64,000 nucleotides of DNA from Whitmania pigra (GCA_021613335.1 JAJTWR010000245.1:1-64000); one strand, 5' to 3'. Positions 35,060 through 46,468 are shown, numbered from the stretch's first letter. Translations and numbers: made by a program. The notes: a model not told the origin generated them from the letters alone.

Positions 35060-36580
35060 TGCATTTAAATATATTTTGGTTTGCGTGATAGGAAGCTTCT
35101 TGTTGTGGCTTATAATCGATATGAAGGTATTCTATCTTTTTTTTTTTTAAATTCGACAGAGGATATACGAATAGTTTAATCGATAATAAAAGGTGGCAAC
35201 ATGTCAACTTTGATGAATGTTCAATTGATCACATGACAACATGAACAAATCTTAAGAAATAAAAATAATCATTAGATCAGCAATCAGCTGTTTGCTCTTT
35301 TGTCTTCCTCCAATCTCAGTGGCATTGTATTTCTTTATATTTATATATTATTACTTAATAATTATATATTTATTACTGTATTTATTTCTTTACAAAGTTA
35401 TATGACAATGACATGAAATATAGACATTCTAATTTAAACATTTTTAGGAATGACGCGGCTGTTGGGTCATGGTCCTCCCCGTAAATTGGAAAATGTAAGA
35501 AAAAAAAGCATATGATTGTGGCTTTTAATCGACAAGATTGCAATTTATCTTCATAAAATGTGCAGGATAGAAGGTTTCGGGTTAATGGTAACTGTTGAAG
35601 TTGGGGCGAGCTCCTTTGACGTATACTTATATGATAATTTACTTATTAAATTGCTGCTGATTTTTGACCCAAACATCCAGATGGCTATACATATTATTGG
35701 CACAATGTTCAAAGGCCCCAAAAACATTTTCTAAAAATAATTTCGGAGGTGACTCAGTGATGGCTCTGGGCTGCCATTTCCTCTCGTGGTTCATCTGAAC
35801 TCGTCTTCGTGGAGGGAAGCAGAAATCATAAAAAAATGTTGAAACACTGGACCAGTACCTTTTTCCGCTGCACGACAAATTTGGAGATGATTCAATCATT
35901 TGTCAGCATGACAACGATCCTCTATACACATCAGGACTGACATATGCTTTTCTCAAGGAGAGGATTTTGAAGGTTCTAGAGATGTCCAGAGAGTTGTAGA
36001 AAGTTTTAAAGTATCTGGAAATCTCCAGTAGTTCCAGATAGTTTATTGCAGGTCGATGTCGTGTTGATATTTTGAGTTAATTTAGGGATGTTTCGGATTG
36101 TCACTCGGACATTAGTGTTGTTTAATTACTGACTATCCTTCAGTGAAGATTTTATCCGTAACTGTCCTGCGACTGATTGCCCGCGACAAATTGTCCTAGC
36201 ACCTGGTAGTAGGCCTTTATTGTTTCAGTGCAATTCTGGGCAAATCTGTAAATGTTTTTGTTAACTTCATTGTTGCCTTTTTTCAGATTTTACCAGAAAA
36301 GTTTAGATTTATCAATAATCAATTTAATGTTGTAATGAGGGTATCTTTACTTGCTTTTACGATTAATGGATGAACATTTAGGAACAAACATGTTTATTGC
36401 TAGGTTGATCTGATGTTTGAATTAACTCCAGTAGCAATCCACATTTTGGCAACACTGAAATTTTGTGTTCCAATTAATACATGAGAAGTATTCGTTGATT
36501 AATAAATAGTTTCTTTTCTTAAAGTTATAGGTTGATGTGGATGATGGCTGGTGATTGAAATAATGACATTTTATGACCTC
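35060..36580. other. Intergenic DNA with retroelement traces
   Basis: At 35,570-35,625 the plus strand reads VTVEVGAS, resembling the end of the ELTVPWE module (compare about 43,530-43,560). 35,640-35,900 is somewhat GC-richer, with a broken minus-strand frame. No complete gene was recognised. Confidence 0.4.
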
Positions 36581-36584
36581 CGCT

Positions 36585-36899
36585 CTATTTCGCTTTCTCC
36601 CTCTCGAAGACCAATAGTGCTTTGGTTGTTATTTTTGCAGCCGTGTCAACATTGGCGGTAGTATTGGCATTATTGTCATTCAAAGTTTGAAGCTTGATTA
36701 ACAAAGGTGTACGAGTAGCTGTCAGATAGTCAGAGAATGACTCGATTACTTGCAACATCATGTTCTGAGCCACCAACGTCACATTCTCCGTTAACCTTGT
36801 CAAACATTCGCTGTGTGTTTCGTTGAAGCTGTTCATTAACGTTTCGTTCATTTGCAGCAATTTATCGAACATGCTTTCCGGAGAGTCGAAAAAAATCAT
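36585..36899 (-). CDS. Repeat-borne open frame of unknown function (copy 1)
   Basis: 104 codons rich in Asn, Thr, Leu and Met, with a probably helical stretch around LLQMNETLMNSF and AQNMMLQVIESFSDYLTA. A diverged second copy lies at 43,565-43,846. I do not recognise it. Both copies sit at the same place in the diverged duplication unit (3' of genes J and M), so it may be a fragment of a mobile element or of a host gene exon. No splice context or partner exons were found. Confidence 0.35.
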   Translation of the reverse strand: MIFFDSPESMFDKLLQMNETLMNSFNETHSECLTRLTENVTLVAQNMMLQVIESFSDYLTATRTPLLIKLQTLNDNNANTTANVDTAAKITTKALLVFEREKAK

Positions 36900-37282
36900 C
36901 TAAGAAAGGTTTTAGTTGATCAAGGCATCAGTAAAAGTTCTCGTCAAAACGGAAACACAAAATACTGAAGTATTGACTACAAAATGAATTAAAGATGATT
37001 ACATTTCTTGAAACTCAAAAGTAAAAAAAAAACAGTAGCTCTTATAGCTCGGACTACTATTACTATTATTATGAGTACTAAAACAATTAGTCATTTGGGT
37101 TGCAAAAATCAATTTATTTTCGTTATTAATTTTCAGAATCTTGGATTCCAAAAACGTACATTATCATTTTTTTTAAATTTTAAATTATACTTTTTGTTAT
37201 TTAAGCTCGTAAAATAAATATTTTTAAAGGTTGCTGCTTATAATTGATCTTTCTTGCAATCAAATCTTCCGTGAAAAACCAT

Positions 37283-37709
37283 TCATTTTCCAAGCCATGG
37301 AACTGTTTGTAATAAATTGCCCCATTTAAATAAATATCTAAAACATTTTATAGCTAATTGCTTAAATTAATATTAATGTAAGCGTAATGTTAATCAATAG
37401 GTATTGTTAAATAAGTTTCATCCGTCAACTGACCGCATATCTTAGCAGGAGAACACGTAGACCCAAAATTGCACCGTCCCTGAAGTAAGACAAATACTTA
37501 GGCTATCAATAAGCAGATTAAATGTGTCTCTTACCCTATCACAAGGTTCGCGAGCCCTTCCTACGGCGAATGTAATTTCTAGAAATTGTAACATTTTGAA
37601 ATTACCAAATTTATTAATTAATTTATTACTAATTGGTTTCCACAAACAACCAACCCATGAAGCAGGCAAGCATCAGGATTGCAAGCAGGAAAACACACAC
37701 AGTCTTCAT
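37283..37709 (-). CDS. Gene J: secreted four-cysteine amidated peptide precursor
   Basis: Minus-strand exons at 37709-37655, 37578-37535, 37479-37434 and 37302-37283. Standard signal start, ended by EITFA. Spacing is C-x4-C-x5-C-x5-C, and the tail is CVPWLGK-stop. Intron 3 begins GTCAGT. CTATTTAAG lies at 37,754-37,746. The unit is the sister of the broken gene M (44.2-44.5 kb). Confidence 0.77.
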
Positions 37710-37745
37710 CTTTGGAGATGTCTGAGCATCAGTGATGTTGAGGCC

Positions 37746-37754
37746 CTTAAATAG
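37746..37754 (-). promoter_or_regulatory. TATA-like box of gene J
   Basis: CTATTTAAG lies about 37 bases upstream of the ATG, at the same spacing as in A, C and F. Confidence 0.5.
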
Positions 37755-38137
37755 AAAAGTTGATGTTTTTCGAAACTTGGACACCTTTTAATTTATTATT
37801 ACCAAAGGGGCAATTATTGAAAGATGTTACAGTCTACGGAATTTGATGCGTTTTAAATTTATTTTGAAACAAATTAAATTTATTAATGCTACAATTCAAG
37901 GTTGAATGAAAACATATAAATTATTGGCAAACAAAAAATTTATTATTTTGAAAGTGACTTTTCTCACCTGTCGCCAATTCAGTAACATGTTCTCGAAGTA
38001 ATTTCAGTAGGTCTGTTAGTCATTTGATGGTGATTTTCGATATAGTAACTTTTGAATCTAGTTATTTGCTTTATTTCTTTGCATAAGTGGACACTTAATT
38101 TTGTATATTATTGAATCTAAAATGTTATAAAAATATT

Positions 38138-38350
38138 ATTATTGTCACTAAAGCAGTCAATAAAATTTAATTTATTTTAATAATTGATGATGCGTCATAA
38201 TTTGTTGACTTCATAAATTTACTTCATCATTAGTTATTTAATCCAAGCTGGTGAATTTTAACCTTTTAAAGGCTGTTATTGATAATTCATCATTATTGCA
38301 ACTGGATTATCTTTGCGGAATTCCAGCATTAATTTTGCAATGGAAGACAG
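38138..38350 (-). pseudogene. 3' flank and eroded exon 4 of a lost peptide gene
   Basis: A short ATT tract, the AGCAGTCA...AATTTATTTT flank and a TGATGATGCGTCATAATTTGTTGAC block occur in the same order as downstream of genes N and J. The following exon-4 region (ATTATTGCAACTGG...) has lost its Gly-Lys-stop. Exons 1-3 are absent. A sister relic lies at 44,890-45,120. Confidence 0.5.
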
Positions 38351-38464
38351 TATTTAAAATTAAGCTTAAAATTGTTAAAAAATTTAAGAGGGTTATGTGA
38401 ATAAATCTTGCGTAACTATTATATTTATTAATGTGGAAATACTGTTAAATTAGTTCACTCTATC

Positions 38465-38660
38465 ATCCAGCCATATCTAATCTACAAATTACAAACAGAG
38501 GCTTCTCGTACTCTTATCCAGCTGTCTGAAACAGACTCCCCTTCGAGAGTCACCTGAAGACCCATCTCTTCAGGACTTCATGAAACTGCGAAGACACAAG
38601 GCGCCTCTGACGCTATGCATATGGAGCTTTATAAATTGATGATTAATATTATTATTAACT
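38465..38660 (+). mobile_element. LINE 3' end
   Basis: GAGGCTTCTCGTACTC, CAGCTGTCTGAAACAGACTC and GAGTCACCTGAAGACCC are remnants of the polymerase C-terminus seen at 3.2 kb. The 3' UTR GCGCCTCTGACGCTATG-CATATGGAGCTTTATAAATT and ATTATTATT follow. The polymerase part is heavily deleted. The element ends in an ATT-type tail rather than poly-A. Confidence 0.7.
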
Positions 38661-38879
38661 AATAGCAGATTGAAAAAATATTAATCACAATATAACATGT
38701 TGCAATACAATTACACAATTGCAGATTCAAGTTTGTCCAAGGTACCTGAAGCTGTACGATGTTGCATCTTAATGTTCCAAAATAGAGTAACGATTTCTAA
38801 ACTTTTCCACCTCTTTTTCAGTCAAAATAAGAGCAACACCAGATTTTCAGTCTGTTGGCTTAATTTGTCGACGTTAAAA

Positions 38880-39200
38880 TATATATATTATTCCAAATTA
38901 TTAAATTATAGAAACAAATGTTATACTGTGGCTAGCAATTTTAAATTCGTTAACAAATGAAGGAACACCTGTTGAAAGTTCATGACACCATATGTTTCTG
39001 CCCTTATTTGTTTCGCGAGAAACGATATTTCCAGTTAGTCATCGTTATATAACGGTAATAAATTTTTAAATGTCAACTAAAATTGAAAATTCAATATCAA
39101 CACAATAGTTTAATCTGCATACTAACTGTGTCTATAGTCTAGGCTAGCTATGTCTATTTATTAAGATTGAATGCCTATTATTCGATACTAATTATTTATC
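38880..39200. repeat. Dispersed flank repeat (three copies)
   Basis: AAGGAACACCTGTTGAAAG, TTTCGCGAGAAACGATATTT and TGTCTATTTATTAAGATTGAATG recur at about 45,735-46,025 and 46,150-46,455. It is part of the upstream or intergenic portion of the duplicated unit and carries no gene. Confidence 0.7.
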
Positions 39201-40580
39201 ATTTCAAACTTATTATTTATTTGAATATTATTTTTTCCTGTTGATTCTAGATGGGTGGCTTCAGGCAACTTCAACAGCAGGTGGTACAACAGCAGTATTC
39301 TTTCAGCCATGAAGTTAATATTAATTTTACATATTTTGATTTTTTTATATTTTCATCAAATTTTAGTATAATTATTATTAATATTATTATGCATATTTAT
39401 GATGTTATAATATAGGAAATAGAAATTTTAATCAAAATAATACAAAAATAAATTTGCAAAAATTTACTACAAAACAGTCAAGAATAGTGATATTGTAATC
39501 TGATACAGTCATGGACACTAAAGCTGATAAGAGTGCAGATGAGAGCTGTTTTAGGAATATTTAATTTTATTGGTGTTCGTAACACATGTTGAAATTATAC
39601 TTTAGCTTTGACTTTAGTCGAAAATGCCAAAAATAGAATCTAATGCGACTGGGACTTGAAAACTCCTAAAAGCATATTTACTGAGGTCGGATGGTTGTTA
39701 ATTGTTATTAGAATGTGTTTATTATTTTAAATTAATAATTTTAATATTATTTTTGGTTCATTTGAGAAGCAATTTTAAAATTCATTGCAGAAAGAAAACA
39801 TTGTTGTTGTTGAAGTTTGCTGCCATTTGTCGTTGCCCAAATTTTGGGTTTGTAACTAGTGAGATATTTTAAGTCAATAAGTTATTTTTATTTTAAATTA
39901 AGAAAAGAAATTATTATCTAAAGAAATAATGTGTATGAAAATAGACATCACAATCACAAAATAGGATATAATTTCGGTTTTCAAAAATATTTCAGTTTTA
40001 AATGATAAAATTCATAGCTGAGTAGTGGCAATTGATAAGCTATAGATTACATTACTACATTGATTACACATAAATAATTATGTTGAAGATGAGTTCTATC
40101 ACTTGAATATTAGTTACTGCTTTGAGTGTCATGCTCGAAATATTTTGAGTCAGTCTGATGGGGTGAATTTTGAAATTATTAAAAGTTTCATAAAATATTT
40201 TCTGTAGAAATAACAATTTACCACTCTATTATTATTATTATTATTATTATAAGATTATTTTATAAAGAAAATGAATAAAATATTGATTTTGACAGAAGTT
40301 ATTATCTGAGTATTCTTTTCTGAGTTTGGACATTTGCATTTTTAATGTTATTGAACATCAAAAACAAGGATTGCTAACTATGATTAATTATTACAAAAAT
40401 GTTATTATTGTCACTAAATTCAGTTAATTAATATAATTGATGATACATCATAATTTAATGACTTTAAAAAATTACGTCATCATTATATAAATTAATAAAA
40501 ATCACAATTTTTGAACCAAAGAGTGGGTTGTCATTTTTTTAAAATTATTAATTATTCTTTTTGTATTATTCATCCTTTTT
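39200..40580. other. AT-rich intergenic DNA
   Basis: It contains degraded pieces of unit flank, such as the TTGAAGTTTGCTGCCATTTGTC block and the ATGATACATCATAATTTAATGAC block near 40,440. No gene was found. Confidence 0.45.
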
Positions 40581-40605
40581 AAAGCTGAATCTTCCAAGAA
40601 AATTT

Positions 40606-40752
40606 TCATTTTCCTCGATATAGAACTGTTTGTAACAAATTGTCCCATTTAAACAAATGTCTAAATATTTGAGGGCTAATTAGTTAAATTATCATGAATA
40701 TATGCATAATATTAATCATGTGAGTTGTTAAATAAGTTTCATCCCACTAACC
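40606..40752 (-). pseudogene. Peptide gene relic: end of exon 3 and exon 4
   Basis: On the minus strand the end of exon 3 is recognisable (CTGCG then GTTAG at 40,752). After an ACAAACAG acceptor, exon 4 reads LYRGK-stop (40,625-40,606). The rest of exon 3 and exons 1-2 are missing. The Gly-Lys-stop is still intact in this orphan exon. Confidence 0.55.
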
Positions 40753-41111
40753 GCAGAAAATCTACACATTCAAAACTAGTGATTAAAATTTAAAAAAAGT
40801 TAATTAATTAATATTAAATTAGTTGTAATAAAAACAAAATAACAGGAAGTTTAATCTAACAATTAACCGCATTTATTTATCAAAATAGGACTAAAAACAT
40901 CTTCAAAATAGCAAATTTCCACTGATAACCTTCGTCCTACAAGTGAACAAAGATTGGACATAACACACACACACATACATAACAACCATACATTTCATAT
41001 TTGGTCATAAGTGAGGATGCCCTCATGGTTTTCGTAAGCCCTAAAATGCTATTTTGCATATTTTCCAAATCATTCCACATCTTCAGTCTTCTCTGCCAGT
41101 CATATTCAATG

Positions 41112-41205
41112 GTCTAAGTCAGGGGTCTTCAAAAGTTTCAGCCCGAGGACCTCATTAACTACCAAATAGCAGTTTTGGGGGCCGACTACACCTCGAGTTC
41201 TAAAT
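41112..41205 (+). mobile_element. hAT-like transposon terminal sequence
   Basis: CAGGGGTCTTCAAAAGTTTC with a following GAGGACC...GGGGGCCGAC stretch matches the typical terminal inverted repeat of hAT elements (CAGGGGTCTTCAAA, then 'CGCGGACC'). I did not find a clear inverted partner or 8-bp target duplication within a few hundred bases, so this is a fragment. Confidence 0.5.
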
Positions 41206-41399
41206 AAAAATAATCATAGATGTTGTTTTTAATTATTTTTTAAAATATTATTTAATAACACATTGATACACTACACAATGAACATCTGCAGTAGTGGGAA
41301 TGGTGAAATGGTTTCCTGGATGTCAAAATAGCAGACATTTCTGGCTTTAGATATGATGTCCCTAAGATCAACAATAACCCAAGATTATCATCGGACAAG

Positions 41400-41795
41400 A
41401 ATACTTGCTACAAGTGGGTGCATTAAAACATTTGATAACATGTTGTTGGAGGTGACTGATGTTAGATGTCGTCCTTATTTTGGCTGTTATGTCCTCGAAA
41501 TAGATTAAGTCTCTTAGTCACCTCCATTTGGTGTTGTTAAATTTTAAAATTATTAAAAATTGGATGCAATAGTATTCATTAAAATTATAAGTTATCATTT
41601 ATCTCTCATGTTAATTATTATTTGAAACAAAATAACTGCGCATTTATTTACGGTAATATATTACCCAACGAATGGCTAACAGGCGATGCAAGGCCTTCTT
41701 TTAACCATGAATTTATAATTGATTGTCTCAGAATACGGATATTTTAAACATTTTCTAGCAGCAATAAATTTAATAACAATTACAACAAAGCAAAT
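41400..41795 (+). repeat. Direct repeat, copy 1 (upstream of gene K)
   Basis: About 390 bases match 46,580-46,985 closely (TTTGATAACATGTTGTTGGAGG, TGCGCATTTATTTACGG, ATGGCTAAC-GGCGATGCAAGG). Beyond each copy the sequences diverge. The second copy sits next to inverted pieces of the gene K 3' region, so a K-containing unit was duplicated and rearranged. Confidence 0.8.
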
Positions 41796-42259
41796 AAGTT
41801 TGGAAATATATTTTGCAATTCTCGATTACATATCTACATAATATATATTATATACATAATACATATGTATTAATATAATAAATTTAATTATAATTATTAA
41901 AAAATATTAAAATTATATATTATTAAAATAAAATAATATAACATAAGTATTAATAAAAAATGCTTTGTTGTAATTATAATTATAAATGTAATATACATAA
42001 TAAATATATTTATAAATATACATGTGTATATTGTTATCGCTACAAAGATTATTATTATTTAACGTAAACTAAGAACCTAAAACTTAACCTATTTTAATAC
42101 ATTTATTTATCGATTTGTTCTGAATTTAATTTGTTTGACATTAAATTTACGACTATATTCATAACTATGTCGCATTATTTATTTAAATTTTTATAAAAAC
42201 AAAGTTATTGGACCGCATGAGGCATATTCAATGTGTTGCCATGACATCAACTCAATCAG

Positions 42260-42267
42260 TATTTAAG
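42260..42267 (+). promoter_or_regulatory. TATA-like box of gene K
   Basis: TATTTAAG followed by AACTTCAACATCACTGATAC, then the leader and ATG at 42,304, at the same spacing as in the minus-strand copies. Confidence 0.55.
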
Positions 42268-42303
42268 AACTTCAACATCACTGATACTCAGACATCTCCA
42301 AAG

Positions 42304-42792
42304 ATGAAGACTGTGTGTGTTTTCCTGCTTGCAATCCTGATGCTTGCCTGCTACACTGGTTGGTTGTTTGTGGACATTATTAATTTATTATTTGATTAAT
42401 GTGTTCAAATAAATAAATTTCACAATTTCAAAATTGTTGCATTTTCCAGAGATAGCTTTCGCCAAAGGAGTAGGCCTTCGCGAACCTTGCAGCAATGTAA
42501 GAAACAAGTTTCATTCCACCAGTTGCAAAACGATGCTGTTCTTTTATAAATAAATTTGTAAATATTTTTCATTCTTCAGGCTAGACCCTGCAGTTATCCA
42601 TGGGTCTGCAATACTAGAACCCATGTGTGCGGTTAGTTGGTTGATTAAACTCATTTAATATTAATACATTGCATTTAAAATGACTATTTAATCATTAAAT
42701 TTATTTATTAATTGAAAAGGGACATTTTATTTTAAACAGTGACAATGATTGAAATGCTAGATGAAGATTATGATGCAAGAAATAATGCTTGA
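42304..42792 (+). CDS. Gene K: four-cysteine secreted peptide with an acidic, non-amidated tail
   Basis: Exons at 42304-42358, 42450-42496, 42580-42631 and 42740-42792. Signal MKTVCVFLLAILMLAC plus two residues, ended by EIAFA. Framework C-x5-C-x5-C-x6-C. Exon 4 follows a TTTAAACAG acceptor but is unlike the others: about 17 codons, Met/Asp/Glu-rich (VTMIEMLDEDYDARNNA), without Gly-Lys. If intron 3 were retained, the frame would end Cys-Gly-stop, an amidation signal directly on Cys 4, so both forms are possible. Pieces of this exon 4 recur inverted at 47.1-47.5 kb. Confidence 0.7.
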
Positions 42793-43044
42793 TCAAAATC
42801 ATTTTACGAAAAGTTGTAAATTTATAAGAAAAAATTATAAAGAAACGGTTCAAGATTGATAAAATACATTTGTAGAATCAATAAATTTTCAATCAAATTA
42901 TCCGTTTTTAATTCATTTAACTCTTTCAACATTAATTCCGATTCCTATTTTTTTATGTTTAATTAATTTCTTAAGGCATTCCTCATGTTATTTCAAACAA
43001 TACCGTCATAAATGAATACAGAGCCATTCTGCCATTGTTTCTTC

Positions 43045-43170
43045 CCTTATCGCAAGGTTCGTTAACCTCTCCAACGGCGAATGTAATTTCTAGAAATTGT
43101 AACATATTGAATTTCTGAAATTTATTTCAAACTTATTGGCTTCCACAAACAACCAACCCGTGAGACAGGC
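43045..43170 (-). pseudogene. Gene L: peptide gene cut by a LINE insertion
   Basis: Exon 2 (43,088-43,045) still reads EITFAVGE..., but its donor is GG instead of GT. Exon 1 is reduced to its last 13 bases (43,170-43,158); upstream of that, LINE 3'-end sequence begins abruptly. Exons 3 and 4 were not found downstream. The gene was destroyed by the insertion and has decayed. Confidence 0.75.
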
Positions 43171-43405
43171 GCTTTCACTTAATAATAAATAATAATAATA
43201 ATTAATTTATAAAGCGCCATGTGCGTAGCATCAGAGGCGCCTTGTGTCTTCGCTGTCCCTTGAAGTCCTGAAGAGATGGGTCTTCAGGTGGCGTTTGAAG
43301 AGCTCCAGGGATGGCTGGGCTCTGACGGTGGAAGGAAGTCTGTTCCAGACAGCTGGAGAGGCGTACGAGAAGCCTCTGTTTGGGAGGGATGATTTATGTA
43401 CCGGT
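43171..43405 (-). mobile_element. LINE 3' end inserted in gene L
   Basis: An AATAATAATAATTAATTTATAAAGCGCC tail and GAGGCGCCTTGTGTC 3' UTR come first, followed by the polymerase C-terminus on the minus strand (about 43,265-43,400). This includes the LELFKRHLKT region and the PAVWNRLPPTV region, here 'SLPPTVRAQPSLE'. It is severely 5'-truncated. The ATT-type tail abuts exon 1 of gene L. Confidence 0.8.
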
Positions 43406-43562
43406 TGGTGAAGTTAATAGAGTTGACTGTTACTTGGGAGGGTAGACTCGAATAGACGGACTGAGCAATGCACTCAAAGAGGAGAAATACTCTGATCTGG
43501 CGATAGCTCTGAAGGAGAACGGATTTCGCGCTACGGTAATGCCAGTTGAAGTTGGGGCGAGT
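43405..43562 (+). mobile_element. Retroelement C-terminal module, degraded copy
   Basis: The plus strand shows ELTVTWEG, a frameshift, then LSNALKEEKYSDLAIALKEN and VMPVEVGAS, a diverged relative of the module at 7,179-7,445. Its 5' boundary coincides with the LINE fragment. Confidence 0.5.
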
Positions 43563-43564
43563 CT

Positions 43565-43846
43565 TCAGTCCGAAAATATTTGCTTTTGGCGCACATCGTA
43601 CGTACCCACAAAGGTGTACGAATTAGCTGTGAGATAATCAGCGAATGACTCGATTACTTGCAACATCATGTTCTGAACCACCAACGTCACATCCTCCGTT
43701 AACCTTGTCAAACATTCGCTGAGTCTTTCGATGAAGCTGTTCATTAACTTTTCGTTCATTTTGCAGCAATTTATCGAACATGCTTTCCGGAAAGTCGAAA
43801 AAGATCTTCTCAGAAGCCGAGATTTTAGTTTAGACCTAGGCATCAA
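43565..43846 (-). CDS. Repeat-borne open frame of unknown function (copy 2)
   Basis: The reading shares ECLTRLTEDVTLVVQNMMLQ and VIESFADYLTA with the frame at 36,585-36,899 but differs at both ends. Function is unknown. The frame staying open in both diverged copies is notable but could be chance. Confidence 0.3.
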   Translation of the reverse strand: MMPRSKLKSRLLRRSFSTFRKACSINCCKMNEKLMNSFIERLSECLTRLTEDVTLVVQNMMLQVIESFADYLTANSYTFVGTYDVRQKQIFSD

Positions 43847-44208
43847 TAAAAGTTCTCGTCAAAACGGAAACACAAAATACTGAAGTATTGACTTCAAAAT
43901 GAATTAAAGATGATTACATTTCTTTAAACTAAAAAAAAAAAAACAGTCGCTCTTATAGTTCGCTTGGACTACTATTACTATTATTATGAGTACTAAAACA
44001 ATTAGTCATTTGGGTTGCAAAAATCAATTTATTATCGTTAATAATTTTCAAAATATTGGATTACAAAAACGTGCATTATCAATTTTTTACATTTTTTTTT
44101 AAATTTTAAATTAAACTTTTTGTTATTTAAGCTGGTAAAATAAATATTTTTAAAGGTTGCTGCTTATAATTCATCTTTCTTGCAGTCGAATCTTCTATGG
44201 AAAACCTT

Positions 44209-44469
44209 TCATTTTTCAAGCCAGGGAACTGTTTTTTTGCAGCGTCCCTGAAGGAAAATTAAAACTTGGGCGATCAACAAGCAGATTAAATTTGTCTCTT
44301 ACCTTATCGCAAGGTTCTGTGTACCCTCCAACGGCGAATGTAATTTCTAGAAATTGAAACATTTTGAAATTACAAAATTTATTTCAAACTAATTGGCTTC
44401 CACAAACAACCAACCCATGAAGCAGGCAAGCATCAGGATTGCAAGCAGGAAAACACACACAGTCTTCAT
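44209..44469 (-). pseudogene. Gene M: peptide gene with exon 3 deleted
   Basis: Exon 1 (44,469-44,415) and exon 2 (44,346-44,303, EITFAVGGYTEPCDK) are intact, and CTATTTAAG lies at 44,514-44,506. Exon 3 keeps only its first nine bases (GGACGCTGC, one cysteine) before a deletion joins it to an A-run and exon 4. Exon 4 reads LEK-stop, so the amidation Gly is also lost. Sister of the intact gene J. Confidence 0.75.
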
Positions 44470-44889
44470 CTTTGGAGATGTCTGTGCATCAGTGATGTTG
44501 AAGCTCTTAAATAGAAAAGTTGATTTTTTACAAAACTTGGGCACGTTTTAATTTATTATTATCAAAGGGGCAATTATTGAAAGATGTTATACGATGGAAT
44601 TTGAGACGTCATAAATTTATTTTGAAACAAATTAAAATTATTTAAGCTAAAATTCAAGGTTGAAAACATGTAAATTATTGGCTCACAAAAAAATTATTAT
44701 TATTTTTTTAAAAGTGACTTTTGTCACCTGTCGCCAATTCAGTAACATCTTCTCGAAGTAATTTCAGTCGGTCAGCTAATCATTTGATGGTGATTTTCGA
44801 TATAGGATAACTTTTGAAACGAGTTATTTGCTTTCTTTCTTTGCATACGTGGACACTTAATTTTGAATATTATTGAAACTAAAATATTT

Positions 44890-45120
44890 TAAAAATATTA
44901 TTATAACCTTAAAGCAGTCAATCAAATGTAATTTATTTTAATAATTGATGACGTGTCATAATTTGTTGACTTCAGAAATTCACTTCATCATTAGTTATTT
45001 AATCCAAGTTGGTAAATTTTACTTTTTAAAGGATGTTGTTGTTAATTCATCATTATTGCAACTGGATCTTTTTTGCAGAATTCCAGCATTAATTTTGCAA
45101 TGGAAGGTAGTATTTAAAAT
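44890..45120 (-). pseudogene. 3' flank and eroded exon 4 (sister of 38,138-38,350)
   Basis: Same order of elements: short ATT tract, AGCAGTCA...AATTTATTTT flank, TGATGACGTGTCATAATTTG block and an exon-4 region without Gly-Lys-stop. It shows that the 36.6-39 kb unit was duplicated as a whole to 43.6-46 kb. Confidence 0.5.
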
Positions 45121-45254
45121 TAAGCTTAAAATTGTTAAGAAATTTAAGAGGGTTAGTAAACTACCATTGAATACGTTACATAGCTTGTGTAACTATTATA
45201 TTTATTAATGCGGATGTATTGTTAAATTAGTTCACTCTATCATCATACCTAATC

Positions 45255-45435
45255 TACAGATTACAAACAGAGGCTTCTCGTACTCCTATCTAGCTGTCTG
45301 GAACCAGACTCCCTCCCACCGTCAGAGCCCAGCCATCCCTGAAGCTCTTCACCTGAAGACCCAACTCTTCAGGACTTCGTGGGACATTGAAGACAAAAGG
45401 CGCCTCTGATACTATGGAGCTTTATAAATTTATTA
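45255..45435 (+). mobile_element. LINE 3' end
   Basis: Orthologous to the fragment at 38,465-38,660 but less deleted: GGCTTCTCGTACTCC, CTAGCTGTCTGGAACCAGACTC and CCACCGTCAGAGCCCAGCCATC, then the GGCGCCTCTGATACTATGG tail. It was present before the unit duplication. Confidence 0.7.
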
Positions 45436-45734
45436 TTGTTATGAACTAATGACAGATTGGTGGTGCCCTGTAGGATCTGCGGGAATAAAGAAAAAGTATT
45501 AGTCACATAACCTGTTGCAATACAATTACACAAGTGTAAAACAAAAAAAGATTCATAGTTTAGCCTGCTCCAAGATACTTGAATTAGTATGATGTTGCAC
45601 TTAATGTTCCAAAAGAAAGTAACCATTTCTAAACTTTTCCACCTCTTTTGCAGTCAAAATAACAGCAACACCAGATTTTCAGTTTGATTAATCAGCAGAA
45701 TGATGGCTTAATTTGTCGACGTTAAAATGTAGAT

Positions 45735-46455
45735 ATCATTCTATATTATTAAATTATAGAAACTAATGTTATGCAATTGCAAAAAATTTTAAATTTGTTA
45801 ACGAATAAAGGAACACCTGTTGAAAGCTCATGACACCACATGTTTCTGATAATTTGTTTCGCGAGAAACGATATTTCAAGTTAGTCATCTTTATTTAACG
45901 GTAATAAATGTTTAAATGTCAGGTAAAATTGAAAATTTAATATCAATACAATAGTTTAATCTATAAACTAACTGTGTCTATCACCTAGGTTAGCTATGTC
46001 TATTTATTAAGATTGAATGCTTATTACTCGATACTAATTATTTACGATTTAAAATTTTAATTTTAAGAGTGTTAGTAAATTACAATTAAATACGTTACAT
46101 AGCTTGTGTAACTATTATATTTATTAATGTGGAAATACTGTTAAATTAGGATCATTCTAAATTAAGATATCATTCTAAATTATTGAATTATAGAAACTAA
46201 TACTTATACTATGGCTAGCAATTTTAAATTCGTTAACGAATAAAGAAACACCTGTTGAAAGTTACTGACACCACATGTTTCTGCCCTTGTTTGTTTCGCG
46301 AGAAACGATATTTCAAGTTAGTCATCTTTATTTAACGGTAATAAATGTTTAAATGTCAAGTAAAATTGAAAATACAATATCAATACAATAGTTTAATCTA
46401 CAAATTAATTGTGTCTATCGTCTAGGCTAGCTGTCTATTTATTAAGATTGAATAT
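45735..46455. repeat. Two further copies of the dispersed flank repeat
   Basis: Copies at about 45,735-46,025 and 46,150-46,455 match 38,880-39,180 (TTTCGCGAGAAACGATATTTC; TAACGGTAATAAATG). The pair is a local tandem duplication. No gene. Confidence 0.7.
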
Positions 46456-46466
46456 GTTTTCAAACT

Positions 46467-46468
<2 letters not shown>

